Notes under the pieces: model-generated
Databases searched by the model: none
What the model was told of the DNA's origin: nothing
Seen by the model: the letters and a program-made list of their open reading frames with translations, nothing else
Assembly (NCBI RefSeq): GCF_003259845.1
Contig: NZ_QLMJ01000001.1
Location: 372,001 to 436,000 of the forward strand
DNA: 64,000 nucleotides
From: Actinoplanes lutulentus
GTDB lineage: Bacteria > Actinomycetota > Actinomycetes > Mycobacteriales > Micromonosporaceae
Direction of reading: 5' to 3'
Part shown: one piece after another, positions 51,949 to 61,228 of the stretch
Numbering within the stretch: the stretch's first letter is position 1
How the letters are laid out: each line of letters starts with the position of its first letter
Position numbers and translations under genes: made by a program

Positions 51949-52016
51949 CGGCGCCCACCTCTTCCCGGCCCGCGGTCGTCAGCCACCTTCAGCTACAGCG
52001 ATCCGCGTGGGCTGGT

Positions 52017-52550
52017 TCAGAGGGCCAGTCGCATCTCCTTGGACACCGGCTCGGAGGCGACCTTCGCCCACGCCGTGAACAGCTCGGTGAAGGACTTCCG
52101 GTTGCGGGCCAGGATTGACGGGTCCTTGGCGATGACGTCCAGCTCGTTGACGGCGGTCAGGTCGACGAAAACCGTCAGCTGATCGCCCTTGAGGCTCGTC
52201 ACCGCGCCGGTGAAACGGTTCGTCACCTCGCCCGTCTCCGCGAGCCGGCGCCAGCTGCGGTCCCGGTCGCAGGAGCCGTACAGGAAGACCAGCTCTTCGG
52301 CCTCCTCGCCGACGAGGCCCCGCAGCTCGTCGCGCTCCTGCCAGAAGAGCAAGGCCAGATCAAAACCATCAGTGCCGTACGCCGCGTGGGTCAAGCCGGC
52401 CGCCTGCACCTGCGGGCCGTGGCCGAGATCGGCGAGGCGGTCCGAGACACGGCAGAGGTGCTTGTAGAGGGTTCCGCCCGGATGTTTCACCGTGTCGGTG
52501 CCGCGCTCCTGCAACCATGCCCGCACATCGATGTCATCGCTCATGCTCAT
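52017..52550 (-). CDS. DUF6817-like protein
   Basis: A 177-residue soluble protein with pattern GGTLYKHLCRVSDRLADLG...AGLTHAAYGTDGF near the N-terminus, resembling DUF6817. The His/Asp arrangement recalls HD-type enzymes (KHL, THAAYG), but no catalytic function is established. It is on the same strand as the toxin candidate, 68 bases upstream of it. Confidence 0.72.
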   Translation of the reverse strand: MSMSDDIDVRAWLQERGTDTVKHPGGTLYKHLCRVSDRLADLGHGPQVQAAGLTHAAYGTDGFDLALLFWQERDELRGLVGEEAEELVFLYGSCDRDRSWRRLAETGEVTNRFTGAVTSLKGDQLTVFVDLTAVNELDVIAKDPSILARNRKSFTELFTAWAKVASEPVSKEMRLAL

Positions 52551-52608
52551 TCACCCTAGAAGCAACGACATCGATGTTTTGCCCCGCTGAGTGAGCGCTG
52601 AGTCACAC

Positions 52609-53043
52609 TCAGGAGTTGTCGAAGCTGTAGTCGGCCGGGCGGGCCGGGCAGGTCATGCACGTGAAGAGATAGATGCCGCCGACATCGCCGAGCATCAGCC
52701 CATCCGGGATAGCCGCCGACCTTGGTCCCATCCGCTACCGACAGGTCGTAGTCGTAGTCCCAGCCGGTCTCGTCACTGATCCGCTCGATCCGGTCCTCGA
52801 TCAGGTTCCGGACCTCCCGAGGCAGGTCCCAGGAGGGGTATTCGACGACCCGCTCCGGATTCAGCACGCAGGGCTTCGGCACATGCTCGGGGTTCGTCTC
52901 CGCGTCGGGCGCCGGCATCCCGGCGAGCCGGTGGCCGAGGGCCGCCCCGGCCGGGGATGCAGCCGGATCGTGGTCAGCGCGAACGGCACGACCTCGGGGA
53001 ACACGAGCGGCACGTCGACCAGGGCGGGAGGCGTACGGAACAT
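52609..53043 (-). pseudogene. DUF1963-like gene broken by two frameshifts
   Basis: Three frames on the minus strand join into one plausible protein of about 144 residues. The first (from ATG 53043) gives MFRTPPALVDVP...IRLHPRPG; the second gives ALGHRLAGMPAPD...DGTKVGGYP; the third gives DGLMLGDVGGIYLFTCMTCPARPADYSFDNS with a CxxC. Restoring it needs one G added in the run near 52950 and one removed near 52705. TKVGGYP and the CxxC resemble DUF1963 proteins. Either a recent pseudogene or sequencing errors. Confidence 0.65.
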
Positions 53044-53055
53044 CGCACGATGATC

Positions 53056-55761
53056 TCACTGTGGAAGCGACGGCGACGGCGACGTGATGCCGACCGCTGC
53101 GGCGATCTCCAGGGCCGCCCGGCGTGGGTCGCCTGACCAGCGGGACGGGAACGCGTCGATCAGGGGCCAGCCCGCTCGGTGCAGGGCGCTCTGGCGGGCC
53201 AGGTGGTCCGGGTGGACGCCGCAGATCACGCCGGCGAAACGATCCGGTGTGCCGGCGACCAGGTCGATGCGCCAGGGGCCGACGGCATACCCCGCTCGCA
53301 CGGGGACTCCGATTCGGTCCAGTTCGGCCGCCAGCTCGGCCGTCCATCCGGGCGACATTTCGGAAATGTCGGAAACGGCCGGGGCGGACTCCGCCCACTC
53401 CAGGTACTCCCCCAGCAACCCGTCCGCCGTGGTCACCGAGCTGAGCACCACCATCCGCCGCCGCGCCCGCGTGATCATCACGTTGAACAGCTGCGGGTCG
53501 GTCACGAATCTCCGCCGACCGGCAGCGTCGTCGTCGCCCAGTCCGAGCGACACCACCACCGCGTCCGCCTCGCTGCCCTGGAACGCGTGCACCGTGCCGA
53601 CCCGTAAGCGCAGCTCCTCGATCCGCTCGGCCGGGAACTCCGTCAGGAACGCGGCCTCCAGCGCCTCGGCCTGCGCCCGGAACGGTGAGATCACGCCGAT
53701 GCCGCGGTACCCCGCCGACGCCAGATCGGACACGGCCCGTAGAGCCGCCGTCACCTCGTCACCGTCCGGTACCCGCAGCACGTCGATGGCGTCCGCCGCA
53801 TCAGCGGCCGGGTTCCTGGTCATCACCGACACCCGGCCGTCGTAGAACCGCCGCGCCGAGAACCCGATCAGGTGCGGCACGCTGCGATGATGCGACGCCA
53901 GCCAGGTGACCGGCGCAGCCGCCGCGGCCAGGTCGTAAGCGCTGACCCGCCGCACGTCGAGCCGCTCGTCAGCCCCATGAGCAGCCAGAACCTGCGACAC
54001 GTCCACGTCACTGACGAACGACACGAACCGCAACTGCCGCGGATCACCGACCACCAGCGCCCGCCGCGCCCGCGCCAGCACCGGCGCGGCCCGGATCTGA
54101 TCCACATGAGAGGCCTCGTCGATCACCACGAGATCGAACATTCCGGGCGCCGGAGGCAACAGATCCTCCACGTCCGCGACCGTCCCGATCCACAGCGGCA
54201 GCGCCCGCACCAGCGGCGCCGCCTCCAGCCGGGCAAGAAGTTCCCGCCTGCGGTTCCGCCCCGCCCGCAACGCCGTGGCCAGCGCCGACGCGGCCCGGCG
54301 GGCATCACGATCCCACCGTTTCGCGCTGCGCGCCTCATCCCGCATCGCCGCGCCGGCCGCCTCCCGCAACGCCTCCTCGGCCTCGTGCAGGGCGGCCCAG
54401 CGGGCCTCAAGGTCCGTGCCGCCAGTCGCGGCAAGCCGCGCGGCAGCACGCTGCGCGGTGGCCGCGGCCAGCGCTTCCGTCACCCTTTCCGGGGGTACGC
54501 CTTCGTGAGCACCGAGTTGTCGCCGTGCGGCCCAGCCTCGAAGGCGGGCGACCCAGCCACCGTTGCGGGCTTCGTCGAGCCGTGCACGGACACGTTCCAG
54601 GTCGGTGTTCTCGTCGAAGGCGCCGGGGACGTCGACGGCGAGGCCGGGCAGTAGCGGCTGATAACCGGCGAGGCCGTCAGCTTGGCGTTCGAGTGCGAGT
54701 CCTTCGGTGAGGGCGGTACCGCATGTGCGTACCCAAGCTGTTGAAGTGTGAACGGCCTGGCGCCGGGCTCGCAGAGCCGGCTCACCGACGCCTTGCTCTG
54801 CCCCCGAGGAGAGCTCGACCTCAAGGTCGGCGCGGCCGCTCGCGTCGCCGAAGAGAACCGGAGCCGGACCCGGATAGCGGGCCAGCAGCCCGGCGAGAAC
54901 CTCGGCGGCGTGCGAGGACTGGGTGGCGACCAGCACCGAGCCGCCGCGATGGACGACCTCGAGCGCGGCGGCTACGACGGTGTGGCTCTTACCGCTGCCG
55001 GGCGGACCGGAGACGACGGTGACCGGCGCGGTGCGGACGCGGGCGACCACGCGGGCCTGCTCGGCGCTGAGCGGAAGCGGCGACAGAACCGGCTCGGTAT
55101 CGTCCTTCGCCGGCGCGGGCTCGGTCGCCGCATACATCGCGGCCAGCGCCGTCCCGGACAGATCGCGCCCGGCCCAGCTGCGCAGACTGTCACTGAGCCC
55201 GACCCCGAAAACGTCCCGGACGACGAACAGCGCCGCTCCGGCGATCAGCACGAGACCGTCCTTGGGCGGCTTCTCCCCCGTGCCGACGACCGCGTCGAAC
55301 GCCAGCCCGGTCGCCTCGGCCGCCGACCGCAGCCAGGCCCGGCTGCCGATGGCGTCCAGCCATCCGGGCGTGCCCAATCCCGGCGCCGCCTCCATCGCGG
55401 CGGCCAGGTCCCGGTCCGCGATCAGCGGCGTGACCTCGATGTCCCCGGCGGGAACCACCCGATATCCGGTGAGCGACCGCTCCAGGTGCACGGGCTGGGT
55501 GAGCAGCGGGACGCGTACCTTGCGCGCTTTGCCGTCGATGAGGGTGGTTCCGGCGAGAAAGCCCCAGCCGCGGTGCAGGATCCGCTCCTCGCGGTGCAGC
55601 GCGTCGAGCGCGGCGAGCCGCTCGGTGGCGGCTTTCCGCGGCGCGCGCTCAGGGGTGTCCAGCCAGACGAGGGCCTGCGCGCCGCGGGTGACGTCGAGAG
55701 TCCGCTCAGCGGCAGCCGGCGCCAGCTCGGCGAGTACGGCGAGAACGGTCGGCGGCTGCAT
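53056..55761 (-). CDS. SF1 DNA/RNA helicase (DNA2/NAM7-like) with nuclease-like tail
   Basis: A 901-residue protein. After a roughly 230-residue N-terminal domain, Walker A is VSGPPGSGKSHT, Walker B LVVIDEASHV, motif III VVGDPRQLRF, and motifs V/VI GTVHAFQGSEADAVVVSL and NVMITRARRRMVVL. Between them lies a long Arg-rich coiled insert (about residues 370-520). The C-terminus (GVPVRAGYAVGPWRIDLVAG...) resembles a restriction-endonuclease-like fold. It may act in DNA repair or defence. No defence genes are obvious next to it. Confidence 0.85.
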   Translation of the reverse strand: MQPPTVLAVLAELAPAAAERTLDVTRGAQALVWLDTPERAPRKAATERLAALDALHREERILHRGWGFLAGTTLIDGKARKVRVPLLTQPVHLERSLTGYRVVPAGDIEVTPLIADRDLAAAMEAAPGLGTPGWLDAIGSRAWLRSAAEATGLAFDAVVGTGEKPPKDGLVLIAGAALFVVRDVFGVGLSDSLRSWAGRDLSGTALAAMYAATEPAPAKDDTEPVLSPLPLSAEQARVVARVRTAPVTVVSGPPGSGKSHTVVAAALEVVHRGGSVLVATQSSHAAEVLAGLLARYPGPAPVLFGDASGRADLEVELSSGAEQGVGEPALRARRQAVHTSTAWVRTCGTALTEGLALERQADGLAGYQPLLPGLAVDVPGAFDENTDLERVRARLDEARNGGWVARLRGWAARRQLGAHEGVPPERVTEALAAATAQRAAARLAATGGTDLEARWAALHEAEEALREAAGAAMRDEARSAKRWDRDARRAASALATALRAGRNRRRELLARLEAAPLVRALPLWIGTVADVEDLLPPAPGMFDLVVIDEASHVDQIRAAPVLARARRALVVGDPRQLRFVSFVSDVDVSQVLAAHGADERLDVRRVSAYDLAAAAAPVTWLASHHRSVPHLIGFSARRFYDGRVSVMTRNPAADAADAIDVLRVPDGDEVTAALRAVSDLASAGYRGIGVISPFRAQAEALEAAFLTEFPAERIEELRLRVGTVHAFQGSEADAVVVSLGLGDDDAAGRRRFVTDPQLFNVMITRARRRMVVLSSVTTADGLLGEYLEWAESAPAVSDISEMSPGWTAELAAELDRIGVPVRAGYAVGPWRIDLVAGTPDRFAGVICGVHPDHLARQSALHRAGWPLIDAFPSRWSGDPRRAALEIAAAVGITSPSPSLPQ

Positions 55762-55785
55762 CGCGCCCGAGGCTACCGCCCCAGG

Positions 55786-56796
55786 TCACGCGCTGGTGAG
55801 CAGGCCCAGGGCGGCCAGGCTGGTTGCGGTGTCGAGGACCGTCTCCTCGATCGGGCGGGGTTTCCAGCCCAGCACATCGCGCGCCTTCGCGCTCGACGCC
55901 TCACGGACCACGCCCAGATCCGGTACGACAGTCGCGAACCGAGGGCTCAGCCGGGCGCTGAGCCGGACCCCCCAGTCCGGCAGGGTCCGGGACGGTACCC
56001 GGGCGGCGGCCGGGCCGAGGCGCTCGCGCAGCAGACCCGCTATCCGCGGCAGCGACGTCGTCCCGGCGGTGGCAACGAAACGCTCGCCCGCGGCGGCCGG
56101 CTCGACCATGGCGCGTACGTGCAGGTCCGCGACGTCGCGGACGTCGACCACGCCCCAGTTCAGCCGGGGAAGCAGCGGCAGCTTGCCGTTCAGCAGCTGC
56201 TCGATCACCTCGACGTAGACCGACAGATCCGGGCCGAGCACCGGGCCGAGAATGCCGACCGGGTTGATCACGGTTAGTTCCATCCCGCCGCCCTCCTGGT
56301 CGACGAAGTCCCAGGCGGCCCGCTCGGCGACCAGTTTCGATCGCGAATAGGTGATCAGCTCAGGGCCGTCCGGATCGCTCCAGTCCGCTTCGGTGAAGAC
56401 CCGGTCGTAATCGCGATGGCCGTACCCGATGGCAGCGAACGACGAGGTCAGCACGGTACGCCGGACGCCGGCGTCACGGGCCGCGCGCAGCGCCCGCAAC
56501 GTGCCCTCGCGGGCCGGCACGATCAGGTCGTCGGGGTTCTTCGGGGCGCTCCCCGGGAACGGCGAGGCCACGTGCAGCACGGCGTCGCAGCCCTCGGCGG
56601 CAGTGGCCCAGCCGACGTCGGAGTTCAGGTCGACCACGGCGAACGACACGTCCGCATCGGGCTCCACCGTCGCCCGCACCGCCTGTTCCTTCGACGGCGT
56701 ACGCACTGTCGTCCGGACCCGATGACCCTGTGCCAGCAACTGCCGGATGCAGTGCGCGCCGACGAACCCGGAACCACCGGTCACGAGAACCAGCAT
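55786..56796 (-). CDS. NAD(P)-dependent epimerase/dihydroflavonol-reductase-like protein
   Basis: A 336-residue extended SDR: GGSGFVGAHC near residue 7 binds NAD(P), and YSRSK (residues about 158-162) is the catalytic YxxxK. It resembles dihydroflavonol 4-reductase/aldehyde reductases that reduce carbonyls. GAGGAGG precedes the ATG. It diverges from the large BTAD regulator gene. Confidence 0.87.
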   Translation of the reverse strand: MLVLVTGGSGFVGAHCIRQLLAQGHRVRTTVRTPSKEQAVRATVEPDADVSFAVVDLNSDVGWATAAEGCDAVLHVASPFPGSAPKNPDDLIVPAREGTLRALRAARDAGVRRTVLTSSFAAIGYGHRDYDRVFTEADWSDPDGPELITYSRSKLVAERAAWDFVDQEGGGMELTVINPVGILGPVLGPDLSVYVEVIEQLLNGKLPLLPRLNWGVVDVRDVADLHVRAMVEPAAAGERFVATAGTTSLPRIAGLLRERLGPAAARVPSRTLPDWGVRLSARLSPRFATVVPDLGVVREASSAKARDVLGWKPRPIEETVLDTATSLAALGLLTSA

Positions 56797-56994
56797 GGTC
56801 GACCTCCTCAAACCGGAAAACCGGACGCTGAGGAACGTAGGTCGGAGGTCTGGATGCGTTGTGTACCAGCTCTGAATCCGATGGGTCCTCAACCGGAGGC
56901 GTCACCGCTAGACTTTGGACACAGGCGGTGTCTCTTCATCCGGGAGTCGGCAGGCGTGGCTGGGCCAGGGCATTCGCCGGTGGGCGCGAGTTCG

Positions 56995-59900
56995 GTGCGT
57001 CTGCGGATCCTCGGCCCGCTGCGGTTGTGGCGTGACGGCATCGAGCTGGACGCCGGCCCGCGGCAGCAGGCGCAGTTGCTGGCGGTGCTGCTGGCCAGTG
57101 CCGGCCGCCCGGTCAGCACCACCGAGCTCATCGATCTGATCTGGGCCGGCAACGTTCCGTCCAGTGCGCTCAACGTCGTCCAGAAGTACGTCGGGGCATT
57201 GCGGCGGACCCTGGAGCCCGACCTTCCGGTCCGGGCCGCCGGCAGCTATCTGCATCGGCGCGGGAACGCGTACGTGTTCAACGCCGGGCCCGGCACGCTG
57301 GATCTCGTCACGTTCCGGCAGCACGTCGAAGCCGCCGGGGCAGCACTCGCCGAGGGTGCTCGCACCGCGGCGCTCGACCACTACGCCGAGGCGCTGCACC
57401 TCTGGCAGGGCCGGGTGGGCGACGGTCTGTTCCCTGGCTCGGCGACCATTCCGGTCCTGGCCGCGCTCGACGACGAGTTCCGCGCCGCGTGTACGGCGGC
57501 GGCCGACCTGGCCGTGTCGCTGCGCCGGCCGGAACGGGTGATTCCGGCGTTGCAGCTGGCCGCGTCGCTGGCGCCGTTCCACGAACCCGTGCAGGCCGGC
57601 CTCGTCACGGCGCTCGGCGCCGCCGGCCGGCAGGCGGAAGCGCTGTCCGCGTTTCATGCGGTGAGCGCGCGGCTGGCTGAGGACCTCGGCATCGACCCCG
57701 GCCCGGCCTTGCAGGCCGCGCGCCTGCGGGTGCTGAGGCCGGCCCCGGACGACGCGGAGCCGATGGACGACGGCCCACCGGCCGAGCCGGCCTCGGACAT
57801 GGTCGGCCGCGGTGAGGAACTCAACGTTCTGCGATATGTCATCGAGCAGGCCCTCGGCGGCCGCTCCGGCCTCGGCGTCGTCGAAGGTGAACCGGGCACG
57901 GGCAAGACGCTGCTGCTGGGTGAGGCCGCGGCGGTCGCCGAACAGCACGGCGCGCTCGTCGTCTGGGCGTCCTGTCTGGAGGGTGACGGCACACCGTCGA
58001 TGTGGCCCTGGGAGCAGGCACTCACCGCGGTCCTCGACAGCCTGCCCGTGCCGGCGCGGGAGAAGTGGCTGGCCGGCGAGCTCGGCACCATCCTGGAGTC
58101 CCGGCAGGACGACGACGCGCCACCACGGTCCGGCGGGCGCGCCCAGTTCCGCCTGTTCGAGCAGGTCGTCGCGGTGTTCGGGCAAGCGTCAGCGGAACGG
58201 CCGCTGCTGCTCATCGTCGACGACCTCCAGTGGGCCGATGCCGCCTCGCTGCAGCTGTTCGGCCATCTGGCGAGCCGGTTGCCGACCGGCGCGGCGATCG
58301 TCGGCGCTCTGCGGGATCGCGCGCCGACTCCCGGATCCGACCTTTCCCGGGTGCTCGCGGCGGCCAGCCGGCTGCCCAGCCATCGCCGTCTCCGGATCGG
58401 CCCGCTCAGCCTCACCGACGTGGCGGAACTCGTCCGCCGCCAGACCGGCCACGAACCCGGGCCGGACGTCGCCGGCAGCATCCATGCCCGTACCGCAGGC
58501 AATCCGTTCTTCGTCCGTGAGCTGTCCCGGTTGCTGCACGACCGCGGTGCTCTCGGCGACGAGGACGCCGCCGCCCGCGCCGGGGTGCCGACCACCGTGC
58601 GCGATGTCGTACGCGCCCGGATGGCCGGTCTTGACGACAACGTGCGCGACCTGTTGCAGGTCGCGGCACTGATCGGACGTGAGGTCGACCTCGATCTGCT
58701 GGCCCGTGCCACCGGCATCGGCGTCGCGGAGTGCCTGGAACTGGTGGAACCGCTGCGTACGCTCGGCCTGCTGGAAGCGGGATCGGACGGCCTGTTCTCG
58801 TGGCGGTTCGCGCACGACATCGTCCGCGAGTCGGTCACCGAGACGACGGCCCATCAGCGGGCGGCGCGGCTGCACCTGCGGGTCGCGGACGCTCTTGAGG
58901 ACGGCCACGCGGATGACGACGCCGTCATCGAACGCCTCGCGTACCACCTGCGGGCCGCCGGGCCGCTCGCCGACTCCGTGCGTACCGTCGAGGTGTTGAA
59001 ACGCGCCGGGCGCAGGGCGGCCGCGAAGCTCGCGTTCGTCGCCGCTGACCGGCATCTGGAATCGGCCGCGCGGATCGCGCGGGCCGCGGGCCTCCCGGAG
59101 GCGGAACTCTCCGCACTCTCGCTGCTTGCCATCGCGCCACGCCGGCAAGCCGGCTTCGGGGGTACGACGTTCGACCTGCTCGAACGCGCCGAAGTACTGG
59201 CGCGACAGCTCGGCCGGGATGTCGACGCCGCCGGACTCCTGTTCGCCCGCCTGTTCGGGGCGTACACATTCCTGGAATGGGACCGTGAACGTCTGGTCCG
59301 CCGGCTGGCGGAGCAGGGGCGGGCGTCCGCCGATCCGGTGGTCCAGGTCTACGGCCGGCAGGCCTGGGGCCTCCATCAGTGGGACATCGGCAACATCGGC
59401 GAGGCCCACCGCTGCTTCACCGGCAACGACCGCGCCCTGCTCGACGAGGTCGTCTCGCCGCACAGCGAGACCCCGATCCGGCGCGACGTCTCGGGCGAGT
59501 GGCCCGGCTGGCGAGCCGTTCTGACCGCGATGCACGGCGACGTGGCCACGGCCGGCGTCATGATCGACGACTGGAACGGCCCTGAGGACCCGTACGCGGT
59601 CGCCACCTGGGCGTACTACGTCACCATCATCGCGTCGATGGCCGGTGACGCGGCCTGGGTGATCCGCACGATCAACCGCTGGATCGCGGTCGGCACCGGC
59701 CGCGCCGCCGTCCAGCAGGAGCATTACGTACGCCTGAACTGGTACTGGGCCCGGGCGTTGACCGGCGACGACCCGGCCGGTGTCGCGGCGGAGGCCGAAC
59801 AGCTCCTGGACTCGACGCTGGTCGACCCGCCGCGGTGGGGTGTCGCGTACCACCACGCGTTGATCGCGGATATGTGGCTGGCCGCCGGGGTTACGGACAA

Positions 59901-60120
59901 GGCCGGCATCGCCCTCAACCGGGCAGACCGGGCCCTCGAATCCTACGGCCAGCGGTACGCCGAAGGACTGATCCTGCTGCTGCGGGCGCGGCTTCTGCAG
60001 GCACAAGGTGAACCCGCCGACGTGGTCCGGGCCGCCGCGTCGTCGGCGCATGAGTTGTCCACCGCCCGCGAGTCCTACCTGTTCGCGGGCCGCGCCGCGA
60101 AGTTCCTCGCCGAGCTCTGA
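56995..60120 (+). CDS. BTAD/SARP-type AAA regulator (AfsR-like)
   Basis: About 1041 residues. An OmpR-like DNA-binding domain (residues 1-95: LRILGPLRLWRDGIELDAGPRQQ...LIDLIWAG), a BTAD domain (about 100-245), then a P-loop ATPase (GEPGTGKT, LLLIVDDLQWAD) and a C-terminal region of tetratricopeptide-like helical repeats. Such proteins activate secondary-metabolite or stress genes. The start is uncertain (GTG 56995 or 56980). The nearest possible target is the divergent reductase gene. It overlaps the convergent BASS gene by 46 bases. Confidence 0.85.
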   Translation: MRLRILGPLRLWRDGIELDAGPRQQAQLLAVLLASAGRPVSTTELIDLIWAGNVPSSALNVVQKYVGALRRTLEPDLPVRAAGSYLHRRGNAYVFNAGPGTLDLVTFRQHVEAAGAALAEGARTAALDHYAEALHLWQGRVGDGLFPGSATIPVLAALDDEFRAACTAAADLAVSLRRPERVIPALQLAASLAPFHEPVQAGLVTALGAAGRQAEALSAFHAVSARLAEDLGIDPGPALQAARLRVLRPAPDDAEPMDDGPPAEPASDMVGRGEELNVLRYVIEQALGGRSGLGVVEGEPGTGKTLLLGEAAAVAEQHGALVVWASCLEGDGTPSMWPWEQALTAVLDSLPVPAREKWLAGELGTILESRQDDDAPPRSGGRAQFRLFEQVVAVFGQASAERPLLLIVDDLQWADAASLQLFGHLASRLPTGAAIVGALRDRAPTPGSDLSRVLAAASRLPSHRRLRIGPLSLTDVAELVRRQTGHEPGPDVAGSIHARTAGNPFFVRELSRLLHDRGALGDEDAAARAGVPTTVRDVVRARMAGLDDNVRDLLQVAALIGREVDLDLLARATGIGVAECLELVEPLRTLGLLEAGSDGLFSWRFAHDIVRESVTETTAHQRAARLHLRVADALEDGHADDDAVIERLAYHLRAAGPLADSVRTVEVLKRAGRRAAAKLAFVAADRHLESAARIARAAGLPEAELSALSLLAIAPRRQAGFGGTTFDLLERAEVLARQLGRDVDAAGLLFARLFGAYTFLEWDRERLVRRLAEQGRASADPVVQVYGRQAWGLHQWDIGNIGEAHRCFTGNDRALLDEVVSPHSETPIRRDVSGEWPGWRAVLTAMHGDVATAGVMIDDWNGPEDPYAVATWAYYVTIIASMAGDAAWVIRTINRWIAVGTGRAAVQQEHYVRLNWYWARALTGDDPAGVAAEAEQLLDSTLVDPPRWGVAYHHALIADMWLAAGVTDKAGIALNRADRALESYGQRYAEGLILLLRARLLQAQGEPADVVRAAASSAHELSTARESYLFAGRAAKFLAEL

Positions 60121-60956
60121 CGGCTGCTCAGCCAGCCGAAGCCCATCGCGGTGAAGAACATGACGATGCCGTACACCACGGCGGGAATGGCCATCTCGGC
60201 GCTGTTCAGCAACGCCGGGCTCAACGCGACCGCCATGGCGAGCGCGGTGTTGTGAATGCCGATCTCGAATCCGGCGGCGAGCGACGAGGCGTGGTCGACG
60301 CCGAGCAGGCGCGGCACGCGGTAACCGACCAGCAGGCTGACGAGGTTGAAGACCAGCGCGGCCGGCCCGACCTCGACGAAGTACTCGCCGAGATTCTCGC
60401 GCTGGGAGTGCAGCACGACCCCGATGACCGAGATGAGGACCAGCAACGACAGCACCCGCACCGGGCGGCTGAGCCACTGCGCGGTCCGCGGTGCCAGCGC
60501 ACGCACCAGCATCCCGATCGCGACCGGCGCGATGACCATCACGAAGACCTGGACCACCTTGCCGAACTGCAGCCCGACCGCTGCCCCGCCGGACAGGAAG
60601 TACCCGGTCGCGAGGTTCACCACGATCGGCAGAGTGACCACGACCAGCAGCGAGTTCACCGCCGTGAGCGTGACGTTCAGCGCGACGTTCCCGCCGAACA
60701 GGTGACTGAACAGGTTGGCGATCGGCCCACCCGGCGACGCCGCGACCAGCAGCAACCCGACCGCAAGCACCGCCGGCAGCCGGAAGGCGAGCACCAGGCC
60801 GAGACAGATCACCGGCAGCAGGATCACCTGGCACAGCATGGCGATGAGGACTGTTCTGGGATGCCGGCCGACACGCGTGAAGTCGGCCACCGTGAGCCCC
60901 AGGCCAAGCCCCAGCATGACGATGCCGAGCGCGAACGGCAGGCTGGCCAGAATCAT
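60075..60956 (-). CDS. Bile acid:sodium symporter (BASS) family transporter
   Basis: A 293-residue membrane protein with nine to ten hydrophobic segments and the BASS signature AASPGGPIANLFSHL and later EIGIHNTALAMAVAL. Bacterial members move organic acids or pantoate-type compounds with sodium. The start is probably ATG 60956. No strong ribosome site. Its 3' end overlaps the BTAD gene on the other strand. Confidence 0.87.
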   Translation of the reverse strand: MILASLPFALGIVMLGLGLGLTVADFTRVGRHPRTVLIAMLCQVILLPVICLGLVLAFRLPAVLAVGLLLVAASPGGPIANLFSHLFGGNVALNVTLTAVNSLLVVVTLPIVVNLATGYFLSGGAAVGLQFGKVVQVFVMVIAPVAIGMLVRALAPRTAQWLSRPVRVLSLLVLISVIGVVLHSQRENLGEYFVEVGPAALVFNLVSLLVGYRVPRLLGVDHASSLAAGFEIGIHNTALAMAVALSPALLNSAEMAIPAVVYGIVMFFTAMGFGWLSSRQSSARNFAARPANR

Positions 60957-61044
60957 GCCGGGGACGCTATGGAACAACACTTGACGATGTGTGAATGACG
61001 GCTGGACCGCGTACCCGGGAGCGTCGGACGCCGGGCGCCAGGTA

Positions 61045-61059
61045 TTGACATCTATAGAT
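61045..61059 (+). promoter_or_regulatory. Promoter -35 with perfect 10-bp palindrome
   Basis: TTGACA (61045-61050) runs directly into the palindrome ATCTATAGAT (61050-61059), flanked by TTGA and TCAA. The AT-rich island stands out in GC-rich DNA. I could not define a clear -10, so this may be a promoter with an operator across it or an operator alone. Confidence 0.5.
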
Positions 61060-61076
61060 CAATAAACCAGGGTGGC

Positions 61077-61200
61077 GATGGGTCGCTCTGGGAGCGATCC
61101 CATCCACGGGGGATGACCATGCTTTCTGCTGCCCAGCGCCGGTCGATGACCGGCCATGTGGTGTGCGCTCTTCCCCGCGGTGCAGGGGTCCGAAGACCCC
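61077..61200 (+). promoter_or_regulatory. Structured leader with three hairpins before the nuclease gene
   Basis: Three hairpins in 124 bases: 61077-61104 (arms GATGGGTCGCTC and GAGCGATCCCATC, 3-base loop, one bulge), 61138-61154 (GCCGGTC/GACCGGC, loop GAT) and 61185-61200 (GGGGTC/GACCCC with loop CGAA). The last stops 28 bases before the GTG. I do not recognise a known riboswitch class. Confidence 0.5.
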
Positions 61201-61228
61201 GGTCAGCCGATCGAGAGGGAATGATCGA

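Noticed and set aside
52556..53398. Single 280-codon minus-strand gene
   Set aside because: Its first half overlaps the helicase end with shadow composition; only the middle part is real coding sequence of the frameshifted DUF1963-like gene.
56416..56994. Longer start of the BTAD regulator
   Set aside because: It overlaps the start of the divergent reductase gene and has no family similarity; the OmpR-like domain begins at the GTG near 56995.
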